Source: Microcaldota archaeon (GTDB taxonomy: Archaea; Micrarchaeota; Micrarchaeia; Micrarchaeales; Micrarchaeaceae). Taken from it: a DNA stretch of 19,742 nt. The notes below the pieces were generated by a model. It did no database searches and was not told the origin of the DNA. It was given only the letters and a program-made list of their open reading frames with translations. The stretch is from positions 1 to 19,742 of the forward strand of contig DAHWIS010000013.1 of assembly GCA_027344745.1 (NCBI GenBank). The letters run 5' to 3'. This document shows positions 1-6,390 of this stretch, piece by piece. Each line of letters starts with the position of its first letter. Within the stretch, counting starts at the first letter, position 1. Made by a program: the position numbers and the translations under genes.

Positions 1-2
1 TA

Positions 3-155
3 GGAGCGTGCGGGTACATACACGGTGCGTTCGGAAATATAAACGGAAACTTTAGCTGGGTGGCAGCATATGCGAAACAGGGAGGGATTGGAAGCGCAAC
101 TGGGCCGGCCAATTCGGGCGCTTCTGCAGAATGTGTTGCAGAAATGGGGCATTGA
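3..155 (+). CDS. C-terminal end of an unidentified Gly/Ala/Asn/Ser-rich protein (partial)
   Basis: This frame is open from the window edge to a TGA at 153-155 and encodes 50 residues. It is rich in small residues and asparagine (for example GNINGNFSWVAAYAKQGG) with two cysteines. Such composition is common in extracellular or surface proteins, but I recognise no family. A strong terminator-like hairpin about 30 bp after the stop supports a real gene end here. The other two forward frames close within the first 55 bases, and position 1-3 is itself a TAG in frame 1. The remainder of the gene lies outside the window, so function cannot be assigned. Confidence 0.5.
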   Translation, partial: GACGYIHGAFGNINGNFSWVAAYAKQGGIGSATGPANSGASAECVAEMGH

Positions 156-183
156 ATCCCGTACTGGTCGATAAAATGGTTTT

Positions 184-211
184 CGCACTGCGATACGCAG
201 TGCGCTTTTTT
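184..211 (+). terminator. Hairpin plus T-run terminator
   Basis: Bases 184-192 (CGCACTGCG) pair perfectly with 196-204 (CGCAGTGCG) around a three-base loop, giving a 9-bp stem. A C and six T follow at 206-211. It lies 28 bp after the stop of the upstream partial gene. The shape is that of a factor-independent terminator; archaeal termination usually needs only the T-run, so the strong stem is notable. Confidence 0.65.
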
Positions 212-278
212 CGGATTATTTGAAAATTTGCAACGGCGCCATAGTCCACGTCAATGGCACAGCCATTTTAAATAAAGT

Positions 279-310
279 GAGTGGGAAATCCCACACTCTT
301 TAGAGGTGGG
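279..310 (+). repeat. Left-end hairpins of the IS605-like element
   Basis: Two mutually exclusive hairpins share the CCCAC at 290-294: GTGGG-AAAT-CCCAC (281-294) and CCCACaCTC-TTTA-GAGGTGGG (290-310). The second resembles the right-end hairpin in loop (TTTA) and in the downstream ATG. Such subterminal hairpins are the recognition structures of IS200/IS605 elements. Confidence 0.6.
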
Positions 311-362
311 ATGAAAGCGAACCACAGAAATGCGTATAAATATGAATGTCGATATAACAGGT

Positions 363-1634
363 ATGGAACTGACAAGAGCCTACAAGTTCAGAATCTATCC
401 CGACGTCACAAGGCAGGAAGAGATAGATGAAAGGCTTATTCTCGCACAACAGTTCTACAACAAGATTCTTGAGAAGTCAATCGCATCCTATCGCAACGGA
501 AAGACAAAAGCTTCAATGGCGCAATTCAATAAATTCGTCAGGGAAACAATCCAGGAAGACAAGAGATACTTGAAACTGTATTCGCAGACAAGATGCGAGA
601 TAGAATTCAGGCTCCTCAAAGCATACCGGAACTTCTTCAGAAGGGTAAAAGAAAAGAAATCGGGAAAGAACGTAAAAACCGGATTCCCGCGCTTCAAATC
701 AAGGAACAGATATTACAGTATAATCTACCCACAGGACAACGGCTCTTTCTCGATAAGAAAGGACAGGTTGAGGGTATCAAGGATAGGCACAATGAGGATA
801 GAGATGCACAGGAACATCGAGGGAAAGACAAAGACGCTCACCATAAAGAGGGAAGCGGGAAACTACTATGCGATATTCACGACCGTAAACAACATTGCAC
901 CTCCAACTATAAAAGACACTAACCCTATTGGCATAGACATGGGCCTCAACTCGTTCATCGCGATGTCTGACGGAACGAAGATTAAGAAACCTAAGTTCGC
1001 AAGGAAAAATGCGAAACACATCGCAAAATGGCAGAGGATAATTGCACGAAGGCATAAAGGCTCGAAGAGAAGACAGGGTGCGAAACTCATGCTTCAAAGG
1101 AAATGGGAATACACTACAAACCAATCAAACGACTTCGCGCACAAACTATCGGATAAACTGGTAAATTCGGGATGCACATCGTTTGCAGTGGAAAAACTCA
1201 ACATAAATAACATGGTAAAGAACCGCAATCTCGCGCAGGCGATTTATAACGCTTCATGGAACAGGTTCATACAAATGCTTTCGTACAAGGCTGAAAGTGC
1301 CGGCATGAAAGTAATAAAGGTAGATGCAAAGGACACTACTCAGGAATGCAGCAACTGCCATTACATAAAAAGAGGAAGCGAAAGACTGACTCTAAATGAC
1401 AGAATATACCACTGCAACGTCTGCAACATGACAATGGACAGGGACGTAAACGCATCCATAAACATACTTGACAGAGCTTTGAACTATTCAAGTTCAAATT
1501 TTGACAGCTATGCTGTCAAAGCTACCCTCGGACAGAGGGGAAGTCACGCTCAGGGAGAGAATGTAAGACCTCAACAGGGGGCAGTTCTCGCTGAACTGAG
1601 AACCGATAAAACACATCCTTTGCCAGTGCAGTAA
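363..1634 (+). CDS. tnpB: TnpB RNA-guided nuclease / IS605 OrfB family
   Basis: TnpB proteins are RuvC-like nucleases that use an RNA made from the element's right end to cut DNA next to a short target-adjacent motif; they are the ancestors of Cas12. I start at ATG 363 (423 aa) because family members begin close to the RAYKFRIYP motif; an in-frame ATG at 330 would add 11 residues. Counting from ATG 330, the RuvC residues are D203 (GIDMG), E288 (VEKL) and D372 (MDRDVNAS). A four-cysteine zinc ribbon is formed by C340, C343, C362 and C365. All are present and the length is normal, so the protein looks intact and active. The last codons overlap the predicted guide-RNA scaffold, as is usual. No tnpA accompanies it. 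Confident on family; activity is inference. Confidence 0.93.
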   Translation: MELTRAYKFRIYPDVTRQEEIDERLILAQQFYNKILEKSIASYRNGKTKASMAQFNKFVRETIQEDKRYLKLYSQTRCEIEFRLLKAYRNFFRRVKEKKSGKNVKTGFPRFKSRNRYYSIIYPQDNGSFSIRKDRLRVSRIGTMRIEMHRNIEGKTKTLTIKREAGNYYAIFTTVNNIAPPTIKDTNPIGIDMGLNSFIAMSDGTKIKKPKFARKNAKHIAKWQRIIARRHKGSKRRQGAKLMLQRKWEYTTNQSNDFAHKLSDKLVNSGCTSFAVEKLNINNMVKNRNLAQAIYNASWNRFIQMLSYKAESAGMKVIKVDAKDTTQECSNCHYIKRGSERLTLNDRIYHCNVCNMTMDRDVNASINILDRALNYSSSNFDSYAVKATLGQRGSHAQGENVRPQQGAVLAELRTDKTHPLPVQ

Positions 1635-1704
1635 CTGCATGAACGCAGAGGAAGCCCTTGCCTTTAGGCGGGGGAGGATGTCACTTGTTTATGTGATTTA
1701 TTTA
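1540..1704 (+). ncRNA. Predicted TnpB guide RNA (omegaRNA/reRNA), borders approximate
   Basis: In characterised TnpB loci the guide RNA comes from the 3' part of tnpB through the right end, with about 20 nt of flanking DNA as guide. Here this stretch contains TGCAG-TAA-CTGCA (1627-1639) and the terminal stem 1655-1662/1667-1674 with a UUUA loop. The guide would then be roughly 1685-1704, just upstream of the glycosyltransferase start. The 5' limit is a guess; transcription is not shown by sequence. Confidence 0.45.
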
Positions 1705-1714
1705 TGGTGTTTAA

Positions 1715-2857
1715 TTGAAACTGGTAATCGCGCAGGCAAACCTTACCCTAAAAGGCGGCGCAGAGCGCGTCATACTCAAGATTGCGCAGCATTATGGCGC
1801 TACGATATATACTGCAGAGTATAAGGAGCATGGCACATTCGACGAGTTTAAGGCTATTGACATAAAGATTATAGGGCGCGGAATATTCGGAAAGATAATG
1901 CCTTATGGAAGAATGACACAGGGACTGGATTACGGCATGGGTTTCTACAATTTCAAAGTCGAAGAGGATTATGACGTAATAAATGCGCACATATCCCCGA
2001 GCAATTGGATAAGGAAGCATAATGAAAGGGTATTGTGGTACTGCCATACGCCTTTAAGGGAGGTATATGACCTCTACGGTTACAGAATGTCGTTGAGGAA
2101 ACCGATAAAGAAACCGGTATATGCCGCGGGGGCGAGAATAGTCAGGCATATAGACAGGAAGGTAACGAACGACATAGAATTCATATTCGCCAATAGTGGG
2201 AACACCAAAAAAAGGATATCCAAATACCTGAAGAGAGACGATGCAAAGGTGCTGCCCGGAGGCGTGGACTGCGAGAAATATCGAAATAGGGGAGATAAAA
2301 AATATTTCTTATACCCCTCAAGGATATCGCCCAATAAAAGGCAGGACTACGCAATAGAAGCGTTCAAGGAGTTCAGGAAAAACAAAAAGTTCAGGGACTA
2401 CAAACTCATAATATTGGGCGACATATCAAAGGATAGGTTTTATTACGAATACTATCTTAAGGTAATGAAGCTGGCTGCGGAAACGGGAAATGTAACGGTA
2501 GCCGGAGGCGTGAGCGAGCCAGAACTGATAGATTTTTATTCAAAATCTACGGCTGTGCTTTATACCCCGTTCAACGAGGACTACGGATTGGTGCCTTTGG
2601 AAGCCATGGCAAGCGGAAAACCGGTAATAGCGGTCAACGAAGGAGGACCAAAGGAGACCATAATCGACGGGAAAACTGGGTTCCTTGCAAACAGCAAGGA
2701 GGAAATGGCAAAAAAAATGGCGCTCGTAGCAGGGGATGCAGATCTTGCAGACAGCATTGGAAAGAACGGTATAGAAAGAGTCAAATCGCACTACTCGTGG
2801 GAAAGATTTTTCAAGCAGTTCGATGTCGGACTCAAAAAAGTCAGGGATTCGGAATAA
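1715..2857 (+). CDS. Glycosyltransferase family 4 (GT-B fold)
   Basis: A 380-residue cytosolic glycosyltransferase that would transfer a sugar from a nucleotide-sugar donor to a lipid- or protein-linked glycan, most likely for cell-surface glycosylation. The N-terminal acceptor domain has the GGAERV motif at 14-19 and CHTPLREVYDLY at 110-121. The C-terminal donor domain begins near YPSRISPNKRQD (200-211) and carries the EX7E signature of GT4, E288 and E296 in NEDYGLVPLEAMASGKP. The start is TTG at 1715, since a TAA lies immediately upstream in frame and the protein begins exactly as relatives do (KLVIAQANLTLKGGAE). Only about 30 bp separate it from the insertion element, so its native promoter may have been altered. 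It is convergent with the TBP-like gene, 4 bp between stops. Donor and acceptor are unknown. Confidence 0.88.
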   Translation: MKLVIAQANLTLKGGAERVILKIAQHYGATIYTAEYKEHGTFDEFKAIDIKIIGRGIFGKIMPYGRMTQGLDYGMGFYNFKVEEDYDVINAHISPSNWIRKHNERVLWYCHTPLREVYDLYGYRMSLRKPIKKPVYAAGARIVRHIDRKVTNDIEFIFANSGNTKKRISKYLKRDDAKVLPGGVDCEKYRNRGDKKYFLYPSRISPNKRQDYAIEAFKEFRKNKKFRDYKLIILGDISKDRFYYEYYLKVMKLAAETGNVTVAGGVSEPELIDFYSKSTAVLYTPFNEDYGLVPLEAMASGKPVIAVNEGGPKETIIDGKTGFLANSKEEMAKKMALVAGDADLADSIGKNGIERVKSHYSWERFFKQFDVGLKKVRDSE

Positions 2858-2861
2858 CTCG

Positions 2862-3290
2862 TCATTTTACCTGCTTGAACGGCCTCTGGCCCTTGGCGTC
2901 CGCAACTGGAGGGTTCAGGGATATCACATACTTCGACATTATCCCAGCAGCATATATCAATACCTTTTTAATGTTCACTTCGGTATTTGCTCCAGTGCAT
3001 ATCATCTTGCCGTTCTTGAATAGTATTATAACCGCTTTGGGCTCTGCAATCCTGAATATGGCGCCGGGAAACTGCTCGGGCTCATAGTCTACGGCCTTTA
3101 CCTCCTTTGAAAGAGCGTATAGGTCTATTACGGCATGAAGGTCCGCGCTTACGACTATATTCTGTATTTTTATCTTCGGGGATTCTATATTGCCAGTAGA
3201 ACTGGGTTGCGATGTGCTTTTTTGTGTTTTTGTATTGCCAGGTTTCTTTGAAGTCGTATAACCACCATATATAGATAAATTTAAAAACAA
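2862..3290 (-). CDS. Single-repeat TATA-binding-protein-like protein
   Basis: The C-terminal ~85 residues match one repeat of archaeal TBP: IKIQNIVVSADL, then DYEPEQFPGAIFRI, then PKAVIILFKNGKMICTGAN, then a helix-like IKKVLIYAAGIM. The two phenylalanines that kink DNA in TBP correspond to the F of FPG and the F of ILFKNG. A normal TBP has two such repeats (about 180 aa); here only one exists, preceded by a ~35-residue Ser/Thr/Lys/Pro-rich tail and followed by ~20 unrelated residues. The start is uncertain. The frame runs up to 3347, but this overlaps the neighbouring gene and its promoter. I chose TTG 3290, about 22 bp from a TATAAATA box (3308-3315); ATA 3272 is also possible. No ATG, GTG or TTG lies between 3290 and the domain. 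It is divergent from the lipid reductase. DNA binding as a homodimer, or regulation of canonical TBP, is inference. Confidence 0.7.
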   Translation of the reverse strand: MFLNLSIYGGYTTSKKPGNTKTQKSTSQPSSTGNIESPKIKIQNIVVSADLHAVIDLYALSKEVKAVDYEPEQFPGAIFRIAEPKAVIILFKNGKMICTGANTEVNIKKVLIYAAGIMSKYVISLNPPVADAKGQRPFKQVK

Positions 3291-3318
3291 AAATATAAAT
3301 ATATAGTATTTATAGGTG
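3278..3318 (+). promoter_or_regulatory. Divergent AT-rich promoter and ribosome binding site for the reductase gene
   Basis: The region 3268-3313 is almost purely A/T. A TATA-like TTTAAAAA (3280-3287) would place a plus-strand transcript start near 3310, just before AGGTG (3314-3318), a Shine-Dalgarno 10 bp upstream of ATG 3329. The opposite strand holds TATAAATA (3315-3308) and TATTTATA boxes for the TBP-like gene. Confidence 0.5.
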
Positions 3319-3328
3319 CCCTTTGCAT

Positions 3329-4441
3329 ATGGCGAGAAATGTTGCAATAATAGGAGCAGGAGTCATAGGTTTGACATTAGCTATTGCACTCGCTAAAAAG
3401 GGCATATATGTTACGGTATATGACAGCAAAAAGCGCGCGTCTGACGGAGCTGAAAGGGCGTCCGGCATACTCTCCAAAACCGGGCTTGAAAGGCTGCATA
3501 TAAATTATAAGGATTCGGTCGTAAACAGCCTGTACGGTGCAAGGCTGCATGCCAATAGGGTCGAATTAAACGTGAAGTCGAAATATGTGCAAGCGTATGT
3601 TTTGGATCGCGGCAGGCTCGCAGAGACGCTTTACAAAGATGCATTGTCGTCAGGCGCCGACGTACTGCTAGGAAGGCGAATGTACGAAAACGATATAAAA
3701 GACATAGCCCGCGATCCGGATTCCATAATAGTCGGTGCGGATGGGGCGGTTTCGAGCGTGGCGAAGGCGTTTGATTTCCCGGGCATAAAGGAGTATGTTC
3801 TGACATATAAAGCAGAGTACAGCAGGGCCAGAATCGAAGACAAACACAGGGTAGACCTGTTTTTTGCAAACAGCGTTTCGAACAGGTTCTTCGGATGGAC
3901 CGCCCCGTATTCCGACTCTAAACTTGAGATAGGGATAGGCACAAGCAATAGCTCTAAAGGCAACAGCAGGAGCGCATTTGAAAAACTCATAAAGAACGAT
4001 TTGATAGCGAGCATGATAGACGGCGCCAAGCAGGACGGGGCGCATGCCAGCCTGATCCCGTTGTCCGCAAGAAAGAAAACCGTGAAGGGAAATGTGTTGC
4101 TGGCAGGAGACGCTGCAGGACAGATAAAAGCGACCACCGGAGGCGGATTAATATTCGGCATAGCGTGCGCTAAAATTGCTTCAGAAGTAATAATAAGCAA
4201 CATAAACAGCAATGTTCCGCTCACTGCTTACGAGAATGAATGGAGGAAGGCATACGGCCTTGACCTCAAACTCCACTCCCTTTTACACAGATATTATTCT
4301 AGGAGGGGAACGCTGGGGCTTGAATTGCTCATGAGAACTGCAAAGCTTCTCGGAGCGGAAGATTTCTTTAGCAAATACGGAGATATGGACAGCCCGAAGG
4401 CGATGATAAAGAGATTCTTCCTAAGGGGTTTGGCAGATTAA
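3329..4441 (+). CDS. Geranylgeranyl reductase family FAD-dependent oxidoreductase
   Basis: A 370-residue flavoprotein of the geranylgeranyl/digeranylgeranylglycerophospholipid reductase family, which in archaea saturates the isoprenoid chains of membrane lipids. The N-terminal FAD Rossmann motif is GAGVIG (9-14) following a short beta strand. GAERASGILSKTGL follows, typical of the family. The second FAD motif GDAAGQIKATTGGG (260-273) is close to the family signature GDAAGxxxPTTGGG, with alanine where proline is usual. ATG 3329 is chosen over the TTG six bases upstream because it has an AGGTG ribosome site and fits the family N-terminus. The stop codon shares the palindrome TTAA with the stop of the convergent downstream gene. 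Family is confident; the exact lipid substrate, or a menaquinone or polyprenol instead, is not determined. Confidence 0.82.
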   Translation: MARNVAIIGAGVIGLTLAIALAKKGIYVTVYDSKKRASDGAERASGILSKTGLERLHINYKDSVVNSLYGARLHANRVELNVKSKYVQAYVLDRGRLAETLYKDALSSGADVLLGRRMYENDIKDIARDPDSIIVGADGAVSSVAKAFDFPGIKEYVLTYKAEYSRARIEDKHRVDLFFANSVSNRFFGWTAPYSDSKLEIGIGTSNSSKGNSRSAFEKLIKNDLIASMIDGAKQDGAHASLIPLSARKKTVKGNVLLAGDAAGQIKATTGGGLIFGIACAKIASEVIISNINSNVPLTAYENEWRKAYGLDLKLHSLLHRYYSRRGTLGLELLMRTAKLLGAEDFFSKYGDMDSPKAMIKRFFLRGLAD

Positions 4442-4935
4442 CGTTGGCATTTGGATTCCAGATGATTTATGATTCTGCCCACTATTTCCCCGCACTTGGT
4501 TTTATTGTATTCCGTAGCAGGAATGCCTGTCCAAATATATGCGCATATAGATTGTTCATGCTGGCTATAGTTGTCGTTTTGGAGGTATTGAAAAGGCATT
4601 AGAGTGATGTTTTTCTCAAGCGAATTGAGCTGGTCCAGCATCCCTTTATAGTATAAGGATACTATTTCCTCAATGCGGTACATGCCATACTGCCCTATTG
4701 TACTTTTTCTGACGTACTCTATGGGGCCGTCTTCCAGTTTCTGCAACTCTTTCAAATTAGACAATATAATTTTTGCGCATTCTGCTTTGGATGCTTCATT
4801 CTTCCATTTGGAAGAGCCCCTTAGTGACGATATCCGCTTAAGGAACGAATTGCATTCTATCAATCTGTCTTCAGCGCCGGATATGCTTCTAATCAATTCG
4901 GCCGCGTTCTTCTCGAGCTTCATATAGCTTTGCAT
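4438..4935 (-). CDS. Small helical protein of unknown function
   Basis: I do not recognise this protein (165 aa from ATG 4935). It is charged and mostly helix-forming, with Lys/Glu/Leu-rich stretches in the first 100 residues that could form coiled coils. It has four cysteines and no membrane segment or signal peptide. A TATA-like AAATATATTAATA (4978-4966 on the minus strand) predicts a transcript start near 4946, which favours ATG 4935 over the TTG at 4956. It lies downstream of the nuo operon in the same direction but seems to have its own promoter. It ends tail-to-tail with the lipid reductase, overlapping by 4 bp. Its function cannot be inferred from context. Confidence 0.6.
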   Translation of the reverse strand: MQSYMKLEKNAAELIRSISGAEDRLIECNSFLKRISSLRGSSKWKNEASKAECAKIILSNLKELQKLEDGPIEYVRKSTIGQYGMYRIEEIVSLYYKGMLDQLNSLEKNITLMPFQYLQNDNYSQHEQSICAYIWTGIPATEYNKTKCGEIVGRIINHLESKCQR

Positions 4936-4981
4936 TTGCTCGCCAATATTAATCAACCTTCGCAGTATTAATATATTTCGT

Positions 4982-6382
4982 TCATACGCCGAGGAGCGCA
5001 GATGCTGCCCTTTCGGCTATGCTTATCATAGGCTGCGGGTATACGCCGAATATGACTATTACTAATAGCGCTATAGATATCACCGCGATTACAGCCTTTG
5101 GTATTACCAGCCTTTCCTCCCTCTTTGGCTGGTACATCACTATGATTACCTTGCTATAATAATAAATCGATATGAAACTGTTGAGTATGCCTATGAGGGC
5201 GAGCGCAAGCAGATTCGACTTTATGGCGCTTGTAAATAGCAGGAATTTGCCGGTGAAACCCATTAATGGAGGTACGCCTGCCATAGACAGCAACAGGAGA
5301 GATAATGCGAGCGCCAGATATCCGTTCCTCGAACTCATCCCGCGGTATTCGTCTATCGTCCTTATACCGAGATTCTCAAGCAACATTATTATCGCGAAGG
5401 CGCCGATGATCATGAAAGAATGCGTAATTATTTGGAAGATGCTGGCTTCCAACCCATATTGCGATGCAGCTGCAAACCCGACGAGTATGTATCCTGCCTG
5501 GGATATTGATGAATATGCCAGAAGGCGCTTGACGTTCTTTTGCACCATAGCTGCAAGATTTCCGAAGAACATGGTCAATATTGACAGCACCATGAAAAGC
5601 GTTGCGTACGTGGCACTGTATGCGGCAAACACGGTAAATACGATTTCCATCAAGGCCACAAATGCGATCTTTTTGTTTATGCCCGAAAGCATTGCCGACA
5701 TGTTCGCCGGCGCGCCCTGATATACATCTGGAACCCATAGGTTGAAGGGAAATAATGCGGCTTCTATAGAAAGGCCGCCTATGAAAAGCACCAATGCAAG
5801 GAGCACAAGATAACTGCCTTTTATCAGCCCGAAGGCGCTTACTTGCACCAATGACAATTGGGCATCATACGGGAATATCAATGCCATTGCAAAGACCAAT
5901 ATCGATATCGCAATGCCCGACATTATGAGGAGCTTGACCGATGACTCTATGAACCTCTTGCCGTTTATTGCTATCATGAATATGGCAGGTATGGAGGCCA
6001 GCTCCAGGGACAGCAAAAGACCCACCATGGAAGATGCCATAGGTACCAGGATTATGCCAATCGCGGCGAAGCCGAACATCATGAAGAATGAATTGAAACT
6101 GCTTGGTGCATCATACGATAGCACCATCACCAAAAGCAGCAATATCGAGAATAAACCTGCGAACAGCATTGAGAATTGGTATATCTTGAATATGTTGAAC
6201 AGGTAAAAACTTGACCCAGAGGCAAATAGGTATGATGCGGTTAGCGCTATGGAGGCAAGCAGTGTTGCACCCAAAACAAACGATGCTTTTTTACGCCTGT
6301 AGAATGGGGCGGATACCGATGCTAGCACAAGAAGCGCAAGTAACGCGAACAATGCATATCCAAAATATTCTATTGGCGCCAT
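4982..6382 (-). CDS. nuoN: NADH dehydrogenase-like complex I subunit N (antiporter-like)
   Basis: A 466-residue, hydrophobic multi-pass protein of the proton-translocating antiporter-like family (ND2/NuoN). The hallmark stretch NLWVPDVYQGAPANMSAML, with its charged and polar residues in the middle of the membrane helices, is present, followed by the lysine-bearing segment GINKKIAFVALM. Length is close to bacterial NuoN. It is the last gene of nuoHIJKLMN, 8 bp after nuoM. In the complex it would form one of three ion channels of the membrane arm. The order L-M-N within the cluster and the VPDVYQGAP motif separate it from NuoM. The product is confident; the electron donor and the ion pumped cannot be read from the sequence. 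Confidence 0.92.
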   Translation of the reverse strand: MAPIEYFGYALFALLALLVLASVSAPFYRRKKASFVLGATLLASIALTASYLFASGSSFYLFNIFKIYQFSMLFAGLFSILLLLVMVLSYDAPSSFNSFFMMFGFAAIGIILVPMASSMVGLLLSLELASIPAIFMIAINGKRFIESSVKLLIMSGIAISILVFAMALIFPYDAQLSLVQVSAFGLIKGSYLVLLALVLFIGGLSIEAALFPFNLWVPDVYQGAPANMSAMLSGINKKIAFVALMEIVFTVFAAYSATYATLFMVLSILTMFFGNLAAMVQKNVKRLLAYSSISQAGYILVGFAAASQYGLEASIFQIITHSFMIIGAFAIIMLLENLGIRTIDEYRGMSSRNGYLALALSLLLLSMAGVPPLMGFTGKFLLFTSAIKSNLLALALIGILNSFISIYYYSKVIIVMYQPKREERLVIPKAVIAVISIALLVIVIFGVYPQPMISIAERAASALLGV

Positions 6383-6390
6383 TTAAATAC

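Larger units (their letters stand above)
271..1684 (+). mobile_element. IS605/IS1341-like element carrying only tnpB
   Basis: The element contains one gene, tnpB, bracketed by end hairpins. The left end has GTGGG/CCCAC (281-285 with 290-294) and an alternative stem 290-298 with 303-310 that has a bulged A295 and a TTTA loop. The right end has an 8-bp stem, 1655-1662 with 1667-1674, including two G-T pairs, also with a TTTA loop, followed by AGGATGTCAC. This right end is typical of the family. There is no TnpA transposase, so movement would need one in trans. The exact borders are inferred from the hairpins; a T/A-rich stretch (TTTTAAAT, 266-273) at the left is a candidate target-adjacent motif. 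No terminal inverted repeats or target duplication are expected in this family. Confidence 0.65.

Noticed and set aside
52..249. Minus-strand frame of 65 codons
   Set aside because: It spans the terminator hairpin and overlaps the better-supported plus-strand tail at 3-155; its composition is not protein-like.
1639..1824. Plus-strand frame of 61 codons beginning inside the element's right end
   Set aside because: It runs through the right-end hairpin and then overlaps the glycosyltransferase in another frame; no protein character.
3266..3268. ATG on the minus strand as start of the TBP-like gene
   Set aside because: It is in a different frame from the TBP domain and closes after 27 codons.
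3631..4224. 197-codon minus-strand frame antisense to the lipid reductase
   Set aside because: The opposite strand encodes a clear flavoprotein with its motifs; this is its shadow.
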